24,860 nt of DNA from UBA11524 sp964542315 (GCA_964542315.1 CAZIUA010000035.1:1-24860); one strand, 5' to 3'; counted from the stretch's first letter, positions 1-7,347 are shown. A program made the numbers and translations. The notes: generated by a model not told the origin, from the sequence alone.

Positions 1-17
1 CGCCAGGCGACTTGTAT

Positions 18-46
18 ATATTATCAAGAATCCGCGAAATTGTCAA
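18..46 (-). promoter_or_regulatory. Strong sigma-A-type promoter pointing out of the window
   Basis: On the minus strand a perfect -35 TTGACA (41-46) is followed by a 17-bp spacer and a -10 TAATAT (18-23). Transcription would start near position 11 and run leftward into sequence not shown. It lies just after the mnmA hairpin, so it probably serves a separate downstream gene or stable RNA. The rest of 47-110 is T- and A-rich and holds no gene. Confidence 0.6.
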
Positions 47-110
47 CGCCTTTTTCAGAAAAAAATGAGGTTTTTTTGCGATTTTTTCGATTTTCGAACA
101 TTCTAAATTT

Positions 111-158
111 ATGAATGCCGGAACGTTCCGAACCAATTCCGAACATTCCGGCATTCAT
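111..158 (-). terminator. Long hairpin downstream of mnmA
   Basis: The arms 111-130 and 139-158 are complementary over 20 positions with two mismatches; the outer 13 pairs (starting ATGAATGCCGG) are perfect and the loop is 8 nt. It starts 3 nt after the mnmA stop. The tail on the minus strand is AT-rich rather than a clean U run, so it could be an intrinsic terminator or a 3'-end stabilising hairpin. Confidence 0.55.
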
Positions 159-160
159 CT

Positions 161-1258
161 TCATTCTTCATTCGCGTTCCCTACGTCCAGGATCTCCTCC
201 ACCACAGCGCCGCCCAGGCATTTTTCCCCCAGATACAGCACCGCACTCTGTCCGGGCGTCACGGCACGCTGAGGTTCCAGCGAGTGCAGCAGCAGCTTTC
301 CATCCTCGCGAAGGGTCGCCTCCACCGGGCCATCCGCCTGGCGGTAGCGGTATTTGCAGGTGCAGCGCAGCGTTTCACCCACGCTGATGGGCGCATCGCC
401 CACCCAGGTCACGCCGCCGCCGATGGACAGGGTCGAATACAGCATCGGGTGATCCTCGCCCTGCGCCACGAGCAGCCGGTTCTTCTCCAGATCCTTGCCG
501 ATGACGAACCAGCTGCGTCCGTCACCGCAGCCGCCGATGCCCAGACCACGGCGCTGGCCGAGGGTATAGTACATCAGGCCGTCATGGCAGCCGACCACCT
601 TCCCGTCCGGCGCGACCATATCACCGGGCTGTGCGGGGAGAAATTCCTGCAAAAAGGTCTTGAAGCGGCGCTCACCGATGAAGCACACGCCGGTGGAATC
701 CTTCTTTTTGCTGTTGATGAGCCCATTTTCTTCCGCGATTTTGCGGACTTCCGCCTTGGTCATGTGACCCACGGGGAATATCGCGCGTTTGAGCTGCGCG
801 GAATGGAGCATATAAAGGAAATAACTCTGATCCTTATTCGGATCCGCGCCGCGGAGCAGCTCGCCCTGCGCATTGGTCTGGACGAAATGCCCCGTCGCCA
901 TGCGGGACGCCCCCAGCTGCATGGCGAAATCCAGAAACGCCTTGAACTTGATCTCGCGATTACACAGCACATCCGGATTGGGCGTGCGGCCGGCGCGGTA
1001 TTCATCCAGGAAGTAGCTGAACACGCGGTCCCAATACTCCTGGGCGAAATTCACCGCATAATAAGGGATGCCGATGGTCTCGCACACCTGGCGGACGTCA
1101 TTCCAGTCCTCCTCCGCCGTGCATACGCCGCTTTCATCGGTCTCCTCCCAGTTTTTCATGAACACGCCCACCACGTCGTAGCCCTGCTGTTTGAGCAAAA
1201 GCGCCGCCACGGAGGAATCCACACCGCCGGACATGCCCACAACGATCCGTTCCGCCAT
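161..1258 (-). CDS. mnmA: tRNA-specific 2-thiouridylase MnmA
   Basis: MnmA transfers sulfur to C2 of the wobble uridine (U34) of Lys, Glu and Gln tRNAs in the cytoplasm, using ATP to adenylate the base. The 365-aa protein has the usual length. The ATP-binding PP-loop SGGVDSS is at residues 10-16. The two active-site cysteines are Cys99, in NPDVLCNREIKF, and Cys192, in DSTGVCFIGER. The ATG follows the stop of the upstream HAD-Tmk gene with no spacing (TAAATG), and a GGAGG lies 8 nt before it inside that gene, so the two are translationally linked. It is the last gene of the decarboxylase-tmk-mnmA operon. It belongs with the other RNA-modification genes in the window (tgt, pseudouridine synthase, methyltransferase). 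Identification is firm. Confidence 0.96.
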   Translation of the reverse strand: MAERIVVGMSGGVDSSVAALLLKQQGYDVVGVFMKNWEETDESGVCTAEEDWNDVRQVCETIGIPYYAVNFAQEYWDRVFSYFLDEYRAGRTPNPDVLCNREIKFKAFLDFAMQLGASRMATGHFVQTNAQGELLRGADPNKDQSYFLYMLHSAQLKRAIFPVGHMTKAEVRKIAEENGLINSKKKDSTGVCFIGERRFKTFLQEFLPAQPGDMVAPDGKVVGCHDGLMYYTLGQRRGLGIGGCGDGRSWFVIGKDLEKNRLLVAQGEDHPMLYSTLSIGGGVTWVGDAPISVGETLRCTCKYRYRQADGPVEATLREDGKLLLHSLEPQRAVTPGQSAVLYLGEKCLGGAVVEEILDVGNANEE

Positions 1259-2542
1259 TTATTCCGCCTCCATCAATCTGGCAATGACGCGCTGCGCCAC
1301 CTCCTGCGCGATCTCCGCCGGGGTGCGCGTCGCATTCACCACAATGAACCGTTCCGGATCACGCCGGATCAGTTCCCGATAGCCTGCCTCCGTCCGTGCA
1401 TGGAAGGAATCCCCCGCCAGCTCCATCCGGTCCAGCTCCGTCGCGGCCGCACGCCGCTTCAGCGACGTTTCATGATCCACATCCAGATAGACCGTCGCCA
1501 GGGGGAGGGTACCGTCCACCGCGGGGGCATTCACGTCCAGCACCCACTGCACGCCAAGGCCGCGTCCGCCGCCCTGATACGCCACGGAGGAATCCACGAA
1601 CCGGTCGCAGAGCATCACCTTGCCCGCCGCGATGGCCGGACGGATCACCTGACGGACATGCTGCGCGCGGGAGGCGGCATACAGCAGTGCCTCGGTCACG
1701 TCATCCATCTCCGTGTTGTGCTTGTCCAGAATGATATCGCGCAGTTTCTCGCTGATGGGGCAGCCGCCCGGCTCACGGCTGAGCACAAGCTCAAAGCCGA
1801 AGCGATCCAGCGCATCGGTCAGCAGGCGGATCTGCGTTCCCTTGCCGCTGCCGTCCAGGCCCTCGATGGACAGGAAGGCCCCCTTAGGCGGGGTGATGCC
1901 CGGGCAAAGCAGGTCGATGACCTCCTCCACCGTCGCGCAGTACGCCGTGCAGCCGGCCTCGCGCAATTCCGCCTCGCTGCCGTAGCCATAGCCCACACCG
2001 ATGGACTTCACGCCCGCACCGATGGCACCGGCCACGTCGAATTTCCGGTCGCCCACCATCCATGCTTCATCGGCGGATGCATCCCAGTCCGCAGGCAGCG
2101 CGCGGCGGATCAGCTCCGTCTTGTCGGCTGCATGTCCGCCCGTGGGGCCGCAGATCTTCTCCACAAAGCGATCCAGCCCGAAATGCGCCAGCACCCGCTC
2201 GGAGGTCTCCTGCGGTTTGCCCGTGGCAACGCCGATGTACCAGCCCTCCTGCCTGAGCGTACGCAGCAGCCGGCGGATGCCCGGATACACCCGGTTCTCG
2301 AACAGGCCCTCCACATTATAGCGCTCGCGGTAGGTCTCCACGGCACGGTTGGCCATGGCTTCATCCATGCCCATGTATTCGCGGAAGGAATACCCCAGCG
2401 GCGGCCCGATGAATTTGCGCAGGGTGGGGGCGTCAGGCTCCGGGAAGCCGAGTTTTTGGGCGGCATATTTCACGCAGTTCCAGATGCCCTCCTCAGAGCG
2501 GGTCAGCGTTCCATCCAGGTCAAAGATCACACACTTACGCAT
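1259..2542 (-). CDS. tmk: HAD-family phosphatase fused to thymidylate kinase
   Basis: This is one 427-aa reading frame with two enzymes. Residues 1-215 are a phosphoglycolate-phosphatase-like HAD hydrolase: motif I DLDGT (8-12), motif II TGK (107-109), motif III Lys141, motif IV GDRKFD (164-169). Residues 220-427 are dTMP kinase, which makes dTDP for DNA synthesis: P-loop GLDGSGKGTQ (228-237), REPGG (256-260) and DRF (313-315). The P-loop has Gly after the Lys where most Tmk proteins have Ser or Thr, as in adenylate kinases. The frame stays open about 59 codons further upstream, but the ATG at 2542 begins a proper HAD start (MRKCVIFDLDGT) and overlaps the decarboxylase end by 16 bp, as expected for coupled genes. 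Tmk activity is likely; the HAD substrate is unknown. Confidence 0.92.
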   Translation of the reverse strand: MRKCVIFDLDGTLTRSEEGIWNCVKYAAQKLGFPEPDAPTLRKFIGPPLGYSFREYMGMDEAMANRAVETYRERYNVEGLFENRVYPGIRRLLRTLRQEGWYIGVATGKPQETSERVLAHFGLDRFVEKICGPTGGHAADKTELIRRALPADWDASADEAWMVGDRKFDVAGAIGAGVKSIGVGYGYGSEAELREAGCTAYCATVEEVIDLLCPGITPPKGAFLSIEGLDGSGKGTQIRLLTDALDRFGFELVLSREPGGCPISEKLRDIILDKHNTEMDDVTEALLYAASRAQHVRQVIRPAIAAGKVMLCDRFVDSSVAYQGGGRGLGVQWVLDVNAPAVDGTLPLATVYLDVDHETSLKRRAAATELDRMELAGDSFHARTEAGYRELIRRDPERFIVVNATRTPAEIAQEVAQRVIARLMEAE

Positions 2543-3891
2543 GCCAGCGTATCTCCTTCCACGCCGAAGCATTCCTGATGCTTCCTGTTTGTCAGCCGGC
2601 GGACGATCTCCGCCGTGATGATCTCCCCCGGGCAGACCAGCGGGATCCCCGGCGGATACAGCCCCGCCGCCACCGCCGCGATCCGCCCTTCGCAATTCGC
2701 CAGGGGGACATTTTCGCATACCGCCATCGCTGCCGCGCGAACCTCCATCGCCTGCGGAGGGATCGCCGCCAGCTGGGGCAGCCGTTCCACATTTTCCCTC
2801 GTTGGCGGAATATTCGCCAGCACATCCGCCACACGCAGGATCTCCTCCGGCTCATCCATCGCGGTGAGGATGAGCACCACACGCCGCAGGTCGTGCATCT
2901 CCACGTCCACGCCATGTTCGCAGAGCTGTTCCGCCAGCCTTTCGCCACCCTGGGGCGCATCGATCACCACGCGCGTCGGGTCGAAGGTCAGCGCAGTGTC
3001 CTGCCACATCCCATGCGCATCGGCATAGCCCAGTTCAGGCAGCTTTTGCCGCAGGGCATCCGCCGCCGCCGCGACACGCTCCAGTCGTTCCCGGCCGTGC
3101 AGATCCATATATGCCCGCGCATCGTCAATGGAGAGCATATGCACAAAGGACGGCGAACTGGTCTGACCGCGCCGCAGCAGTCGCACCGCCGCCGCACGAT
3201 CCCCTTCATCCGCCAGATGCAACACCGCCGCACCCGTCAGGCCGGGCAGCGTCTTGTGGACGGACTGCACCCAGGCATCCGCGCCGCATGCACCGGCGGA
3301 TCTCATCTTCGTCGTCTCCGCCATCCACGGAAAATGCGCCCCGTGCGCCTCATCCACCACCAGGCGCATGCCTTTTTCATGCGCCGCGCAGGCGATGCGC
3401 TCCAGCGCGATGCATCCGCCGTAATAATCCGGGCGGGTCAGCAGGATGCTCCGCGCCTCCGGATATTTCTCCATGGCCGCCAACACATCCGCCTCGCGGA
3501 GATAGCACAAGCCATCCGCCGTCATCGCCGCAGGGATCCACCGCGCCTTCAATCCGCCCATGATGCAGGCATTCACCGCCGAAAGATGGGCATTGCGCGG
3601 CAGGAGCACCGTATCCCCTTCGCGGGCATACAGCTGAAGCATCACATGCAGGCCGATGGTGGAACCATTGGTCAGCAGCAGCGAGCACGCCGCTCCGGCG
3701 GACCGGGCATACAGCGCCTGCGCCTTGGCGATGCCGCGTTCCGGCGCGTACAGATCATCCGTCAGCGGAAGCTCCGTGGCATCGAGCGCATAGAGCTCCA
3801 CCGGGCCAAAGGGTGCCTTCCCCTTGTGGCCGGGCATATGGAAACTGCTGCGCCCCGCCGCATCGCGGAGCATCTCATACATCGGCCGCAT
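2527..3891 (-). CDS. Orn/Lys/Arg decarboxylase family PLP enzyme (YaaO-like)
   Basis: This is a fold-type I PLP decarboxylase of the SpeA/YaaO group (454 aa), probably acting on arginine, lysine or ornithine to make a polyamine precursor. Visible features are the N-terminal FHMPGHKG (residues 17-24), DEAHGAH (180-186), where Asp180 should bind the PLP ring nitrogen, and SVHKTLPGLTG with the Schiff-base lysine at 213. The length fits the short form of about 450-490 aa that lacks the N-terminal wing domain. A GTG at 3897 would extend it by two codons, but GGGGAGG sits 7 nt before the ATG at 3891, so that start is chosen. It precedes tmk as yaaO does in Bacillus subtilis. The exact substrate cannot be read from the sequence. 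Confidence 0.88.
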   Translation of the reverse strand: MRPMYEMLRDAAGRSSFHMPGHKGKAPFGPVELYALDATELPLTDDLYAPERGIAKAQALYARSAGAACSLLLTNGSTIGLHVMLQLYAREGDTVLLPRNAHLSAVNACIMGGLKARWIPAAMTADGLCYLREADVLAAMEKYPEARSILLTRPDYYGGCIALERIACAAHEKGMRLVVDEAHGAHFPWMAETTKMRSAGACGADAWVQSVHKTLPGLTGAAVLHLADEGDRAAAVRLLRRGQTSSPSFVHMLSIDDARAYMDLHGRERLERVAAAADALRQKLPELGYADAHGMWQDTALTFDPTRVVIDAPQGGERLAEQLCEHGVDVEMHDLRRVVLILTAMDEPEEILRVADVLANIPPTRENVERLPQLAAIPPQAMEVRAAAMAVCENVPLANCEGRIAAVAAGLYPPGIPLVCPGEIITAEIVRRLTNRKHQECFGVEGDTLACVSV

Positions 3892-3917
3892 CGGCACACC
3901 TCCCCATTTTCCATCCT

Positions 3918-3947
3918 ATTGTATCACAGTTCTGCGCCAATGGCAAA
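3918..3947 (-). promoter_or_regulatory. Probable promoter of the decarboxylase-tmk-mnmA operon
   Basis: On the minus strand there is an extended -10, TGATACAAT (-10 hexamer at 3918-3923), with a weak -35 TTTGCC (3942-3947) 18 bp upstream. It lies in the 66-bp gap behind the XRE-IspD stop codon, so the operon can be expressed independently of that gene. Confidence 0.45.
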
Positions 3948-3957
3948 CACAGGCGCG

Positions 3958-4902
3958 TCACTTGCGCAGCAGCGCGCCCACGATGGTCAGATCCTCCTCG
4001 TGGACGATCTTGATATTGTTGAAGCCGCCCTCGACGAAATTGATCCTGTACCCCAGGTGATACATCAGCATCGCGCAGCAGCTTTCGGTCAGGGCATGCT
4101 GTTCACGCCTGGCCTTGTCGAAGATCTCCAGCAGCAGCGAGAGCTTGTGCGCCTCGGGGGACTGCAGCGCCACGATGGCATCGCGCTCCACATACTCCGC
4201 CCTTTCGCCACTGACGTTGAACTGCACATAGTCGTTCATCTTATGGCAGACGGTGGCGCTGCCCTTCTCGGCGCAGATCTGCAGCACCTTCGAGATTGTC
4301 TCCTGGCTGACCAGCGGACGCGTCGCCTCCTGGATGAGGATGGTATCCTCCGGCTGATACCGGCCGCGGATGGCCTCCACGCCGCGCTTGAGGGACGCGG
4401 CGCCCGTCGTGCCGCCCAGGATCAGCCCGCGCAGCTTCGTGATGCGGTATCGCCGCGCATACGCCTTCACGATGTCCTCCCAGCCCTTGAGGCAGACGAT
4501 GTAGATATCGTCGATCGCCGGATGCGCCTGATACACCTCCATGCTGTAGACCAGCATCGGCCGGTCGTGTACATTGATGAACTGGCTCGGGATATTCTGC
4601 TGATTCCGCCCGGACTTTCCGCCCGCCAGGATGATGACCGCATTGCGATGCCCGTCCGCCGCCTCGATCTCCTCCAGCGCCTCGCCGCCCTCGCTGACCC
4701 CGGCGGATCCGGCGATGAGCGCCTCCACCGTCGTATCCAGCACCGCTGCGAATCGCTGCAGCTTCTTCTGCGACACATCGTTATCGCCCGACTCGATCCG
4801 CGCGATGGTCGAGCGCGTCTTATAGCCCATGGCATCCGCCAATTCCTGCTGGGACATCTTCAATTCATACCGCCTCTGACGGATATTCGCACCCACTGAC
4901 AT
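3958..4902 (-). CDS. XRE helix-turn-helix protein fused to a degenerate IspD-like cytidylyltransferase domain
   Basis: The 314-aa protein has an XRE DNA-binding domain at residues 1-65 (MSQQELADAMGYKTRSTIAR spans the HTH) and a short linker. Residues 87-314 have the fold of IspD/TarI, which make CDP-alcohols from CTP and an alcohol phosphate. The IspD signature is partly kept: LAGGKSGR with Arg99 (E. coli Arg20 position), Arg240 (Arg157 position) and NNIKIVHEEDL with Lys298 (Lys213 position). The conserved PKQ lysine (Lys27) is replaced: the sequence is PSQF, with Ser106. HDAARP has become QEATRP. The ATG at 4902 is chosen because GGGAGGG lies 8 nt before it; the longer start at 4938 would coincide with the transcription start. 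It is transcribed divergently from the LicC-like and OPA genes. A regulator sensing nucleotide or alcohol phosphate is the inferred role; residual catalysis is possible. Confidence 0.85.
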   Translation of the reverse strand: MSVGANIRQRRYELKMSQQELADAMGYKTRSTIARIESGDNDVSQKKLQRFAAVLDTTVEALIAGSAGVSEGGEALEEIEAADGHRNAVIILAGGKSGRNQQNIPSQFINVHDRPMLVYSMEVYQAHPAIDDIYIVCLKGWEDIVKAYARRYRITKLRGLILGGTTGAASLKRGVEAIRGRYQPEDTILIQEATRPLVSQETISKVLQICAEKGSATVCHKMNDYVQFNVSGERAEYVERDAIVALQSPEAHKLSLLLEIFDKARREQHALTESCCAMLMYHLGYRINFVEGGFNNIKIVHEEDLTIVGALLRK

Positions 4903-4943
4903 GTTTTTCGCCCTCCCTGTGCCTGTTATTTGCATCATTTGTT

Positions 4944-4972
4944 ATTATAAATCAACATAGAGTGATTTTCAA
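4944..4972 (-). promoter_or_regulatory. Promoter of the XRE-IspD gene
   Basis: On the minus strand TTGAAA (4967-4972), a 17-bp spacer and a perfect TATAAT (4944-4949) form a near-consensus promoter. The start site would be near 4937, giving a leader of about 35 nt before the ATG at 4902. The spacer contains TGTTGATTT directly upstream of the -10. Confidence 0.72.
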
Positions 4973-5059
4973 TCGCATTTTCGTCTTTTTGTTGACGAAT
5001 TTGTTGATTTCCCCTATAATGAGCACGCTTCAAAGAGCAAACCAAGTGATTTTCTCACT
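4949..5059. promoter_or_regulatory. Candidate operator sites between the divergent promoters
   Basis: TGTTGATTT occurs at 5002-5010 and, inverted, at 4949-4957. A third TGTTGA lies at 4990-4995, exactly 12 bp from the second. AGTGATTTTC is repeated exactly at 4961-4970 and 5045-5054; the second copy is half of an inverted repeat, AGTGA-N5-TCACT (5045-5059), in the leader. The positions suit control by the XRE protein encoded alongside. This is inferred from repeats only. Confidence 0.5.
4992..5020 (+). promoter_or_regulatory. Promoter of the LicC-like / OPA transporter operon
   Basis: TTGACG (4992-4997), a 17-bp spacer and TATAAT (5015-5020) form a near-consensus promoter. The start would be near 5027, giving a leader of about 70 nt. 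The spacer carries TGTTGATTT (5002-5010), the same 9-mer found in the spacer of the divergent promoter. Confidence 0.75.
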
Positions 5060-5095
5060 GAATAGATCTTCCCGAACAGGAAAGGAGCCACCACA

Positions 5096-5836
5096 ATGAA
5101 AGCGATCATCTTCAATTCCGGCCTGGGTCACCGCATGGGCGACGAGACCAAGACCCACCACAAGTCCATGACCCTGCTCAAGAACGGCGAGACCATCTTC
5201 CACCGCCAGATCCGCCTGCTGAGCGCCGAGGGCGTGAAGGACTTCATCGTGACGACCGGCCCCTTCGAGGAGCAGCTGAAGGCGGAGGCCGCGACCTTCC
5301 CCGAGCTGAACTTCACCTTCGTCCGCAATGACATCTACGACCAGACCAACTACATCTACTCGATGTATCTGGCGCGTGAGGAGATCAACGACGATATGCT
5401 CTTCCTCCACGGCGACCTGGTGTTCAACCGCAAGCTGGTGCATGACGTACTGAACAGCGCGGAAAAGAACACCGCCACCGTCAACTTCACCAAGGCGCTG
5501 CCGGAGAAGGACTTCAAGGGCCGCGTGCAGGACGGCAAGGTGCTCGAGGTGTCCATCAAGATCTTCGACGAGGACTGCTTCGCCTTCCAGCCCTTCTACA
5601 AGCTGGAGAAGGCCACCGCTTCCGCCTGGGTGGGCAAGGTGGTGGAATTCATCCACAAGGGCGAGAACAAGTGCTACGCCGAGAACGCGCTGAACGAGAT
5701 CTTCCCCGCGCTGAACATCCGCGCCTTCTCCTATGAGAACTACTACATCGACGAGATCGACAACATGGATGACTATCAGCGCGTTTCCGCTGACATTCTG
5801 GCCTTTGACGAGGCGGATGCGGCGATCTTCGGCTGA
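5096..5836 (+). CDS. LicC-like nucleotidyltransferase (CDP- or NDP-alcohol synthesis)
   Basis: This 246-aa protein is a single-domain NTP transferase resembling LicC, the choline-phosphate cytidylyltransferase. Its N-terminus has the nucleotide-binding loop NSGLGHRMG (residues 7-15) and a conserved lysine, Lys23, in HHKSM, where relatives have PK. HGDLVF supplies the metal-binding Asp107. TNYIYSMYLAREEI (84-97) and the C-terminal YYIDEIDNMDDYQ (216-228) match the LicC pattern, with the second metal Asp at about 222. All catalytic positions I can identify are present, so it is probably active, using CTP or another NTP and a phosphorylated alcohol or sugar. GGAAAGGAG precedes the ATG. The next gene, an OPA transporter, begins 32 nt later. 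Lysine codons are nearly all AAG and leucine codons mostly CTG, hinting at high expression. The substrate is unknown. Confidence 0.85.
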   Translation: MKAIIFNSGLGHRMGDETKTHHKSMTLLKNGETIFHRQIRLLSAEGVKDFIVTTGPFEEQLKAEAATFPELNFTFVRNDIYDQTNYIYSMYLAREEINDDMLFLHGDLVFNRKLVHDVLNSAEKNTATVNFTKALPEKDFKGRVQDGKVLEVSIKIFDEDCFAFQPFYKLEKATASAWVGKVVEFIHKGENKCYAENALNEIFPALNIRAFSYENYYIDEIDNMDDYQRVSADILAFDEADAAIFG

Positions 5837-5868
5837 GCCATCCGACCCGATTTGCAGGAGGGATGCAC

Positions 5869-7173
5869 ATGAAGACCAATCCGAAGAAGACCTACGGCTA
5901 CACGCCCGCTGAATACTCGAAGTTCAAGTCCTACGCGTGGAAGATGCTCCTGAGTTTCGGCCTGACGTACATGTTCTTCTACAACGGCCGCCAGAACATC
6001 AACCTCGTTCTGACCCAGATGGCTGAAGGCCTTGGTTCCACCACCGCCGCCATGGGCGTTGTGTCCTCCGCGCTGTTCTGGTGCTACGCCTTCGGCCAGC
6101 TCATCAACGGCCGCCTCGGTGCGTACTTCGGCTATAAGCGCTTCATGATGTTCGGCGTGGCCGCTTCCGCCGTGCTGAATGTGGCCATCTCCTTCCAGCA
6201 TTCCATCCCGGTCATCGCGGTGCTGTGGGGCCTGAACGGCTACTGCCAGTCCATGGTGTGGTCCAACGGCGTGGGCGTGCTGAACCGCTGGTGGCCCAAG
6301 GCTCGCCGCGGCTTTGCATCCGGCCTGGCGACGGCCTTCTCCGGCGTGGCGCAGGTCGTGACCTACATGACCATCATGTTCTGCATGGATCTGAATCCCG
6401 AATGGGGCTGGCGTGCGGCCTTCCGCTACCCGATGATCCCCATGGCGCTGATGCTGATCATCTTCGCCTTCCTGTTCAAGACCAAGCCGGAAGATGTCGG
6501 CCTGAAGCCCTTTGTGGAGGAGGACGCCGCTGCCGAAGTGCGTGACGCCGCCCTCTCCGCCGAGATCGAGAAGAAGGGCTTCCTCTACCCCTACAAGATG
6601 CTCTTCTCCGAGCCGAAGGTCATCGTGTTCTGCCTGATCTCCGCCATCGCAGGTGTGGGCCGCTATGGTCTGCTGACCTGGGTGCCGACCTATTTCACCG
6701 AGGCAATGGGGCTTTCCATCAAGGACGGCATCTTCTCCTCCATCCTCCTGCCCACCGGACAGGCCTGCGCCATGTTCGTCTTCCCCTTCATCACCGACAA
6801 GGTGTTCAAGGGCAAGCGTGAGCCCATGCTGGCACTGGCTTCCGTCGTGACCTTCGTGGGCATGATCGCCCTGGCGCTCATCAAGACGCAGACCGCTGCC
6901 TCCCTGATGCTCTTCGTGGTGGGCGTGTCCGGCATGGTGACCGGCGTGATCTGGGCCGTGGCCGGCGATATGGGCGGCCGCGCCTTCTCCTCCACCGTCG
7001 TGGGCATGCTGGACTGGGCGGTGTACATGGGTGCAGCCATCCAGGCTTCCGTGTTCGGCTATGTGAAGGACGCCTTTGGCTGGTCGGCCATCTTCGTCAC
7101 CATCGGCTGCCTGTACATCCTCATGCTGGTACTGACGCTCCTCGCGCGCAAGATGAAAATGCGCAAGCTGTGA
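5869..7173 (+). CDS. OPA-family (GlpT/UhpT-like) organophosphate transporter
   Basis: This 434-aa major-facilitator membrane protein should have about 12 transmembrane helices in two halves separated by a charged loop (KTKPEDVGLKPFVEE and the following roughly 30 residues). The first helix end FFYNGRQNINLVLTQMAEGL (residues 36-55) and the following LNGYCQSMVWSNGVGVLNRWW and ARRGFASGLA segments follow the organophosphate:phosphate antiporter family (GlpT, UhpT, PgtP), which exchange a phosphorylated solute for phosphate. An ATG at 5863 is also in frame, but the GGAGGG ends right at it; the ATG at 5869 has 6-nt spacing and is preferred. It is the second gene of the operon after the LicC-like enzyme, so the imported compound is probably that enzyme's substrate or a precursor. 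The specific solute cannot be read. Confidence 0.87.
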   Translation: MKTNPKKTYGYTPAEYSKFKSYAWKMLLSFGLTYMFFYNGRQNINLVLTQMAEGLGSTTAAMGVVSSALFWCYAFGQLINGRLGAYFGYKRFMMFGVAASAVLNVAISFQHSIPVIAVLWGLNGYCQSMVWSNGVGVLNRWWPKARRGFASGLATAFSGVAQVVTYMTIMFCMDLNPEWGWRAAFRYPMIPMALMLIIFAFLFKTKPEDVGLKPFVEEDAAAEVRDAALSAEIEKKGFLYPYKMLFSEPKVIVFCLISAIAGVGRYGLLTWVPTYFTEAMGLSIKDGIFSSILLPTGQACAMFVFPFITDKVFKGKREPMLALASVVTFVGMIALALIKTQTAASLMLFVVGVSGMVTGVIWAVAGDMGGRAFSSTVVGMLDWAVYMGAAIQASVFGYVKDAFGWSAIFVTIGCLYILMLVLTLLARKMKMRKL

Positions 7174-7190
7174 TCCCACAATAAAACAAC

Positions 7191-7234
7191 GCGCCTTCCC
7201 CGTGCAGATGCATGAGGAGGGCGCGATTTTGTTT
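7191..7234 (+). terminator. Intrinsic terminator after the OPA transporter
   Basis: GCGCCTTCC (7191-7199) pairs with GGAGGGCGC (7216-7224), nine pairs including one G-U, followed by GATTTTGTTT. It ends the LicC-like/OPA operon. A second, weaker GGGG/CCCC hairpin with a T5 tail follows at about 7234-7257. Confidence 0.65.
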
Positions 7235-7347
7235 GGGGATCTTCGGCCCCTTTTTCTCACGATTGGCGGGGGCTTTGCTTCCATACGGTGCTCGTGGGGG
7301 ACGAGGACTGGCGGAATCGCCCCACACCGCCGTCAGAATGCGATCCT

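Noticed and set aside
284..2578. 764-codon open frame on the plus strand opposite mnmA and the HAD-Tmk gene
   Set aside because: It is antisense to two firmly identified genes, is rich in His, Arg and Ala as expected from GC-rich codon shadows, and has no recognisable motif or ribosome binding site.
2578..4899. 773-codon plus-strand open frame opposite the decarboxylase and XRE-IspD genes
   Set aside because: It spans two oppositely oriented real genes and the promoter between them; composition is that of a shadow frame.
4903..4938. Longer N-terminus of the XRE-IspD protein from the ATG at 4938
   Set aside because: The predicted transcription start is about 4937, so that ATG would not be in the mRNA with a ribosome binding site; the ATG at 4902 has GGGAGGG at 8 nt.
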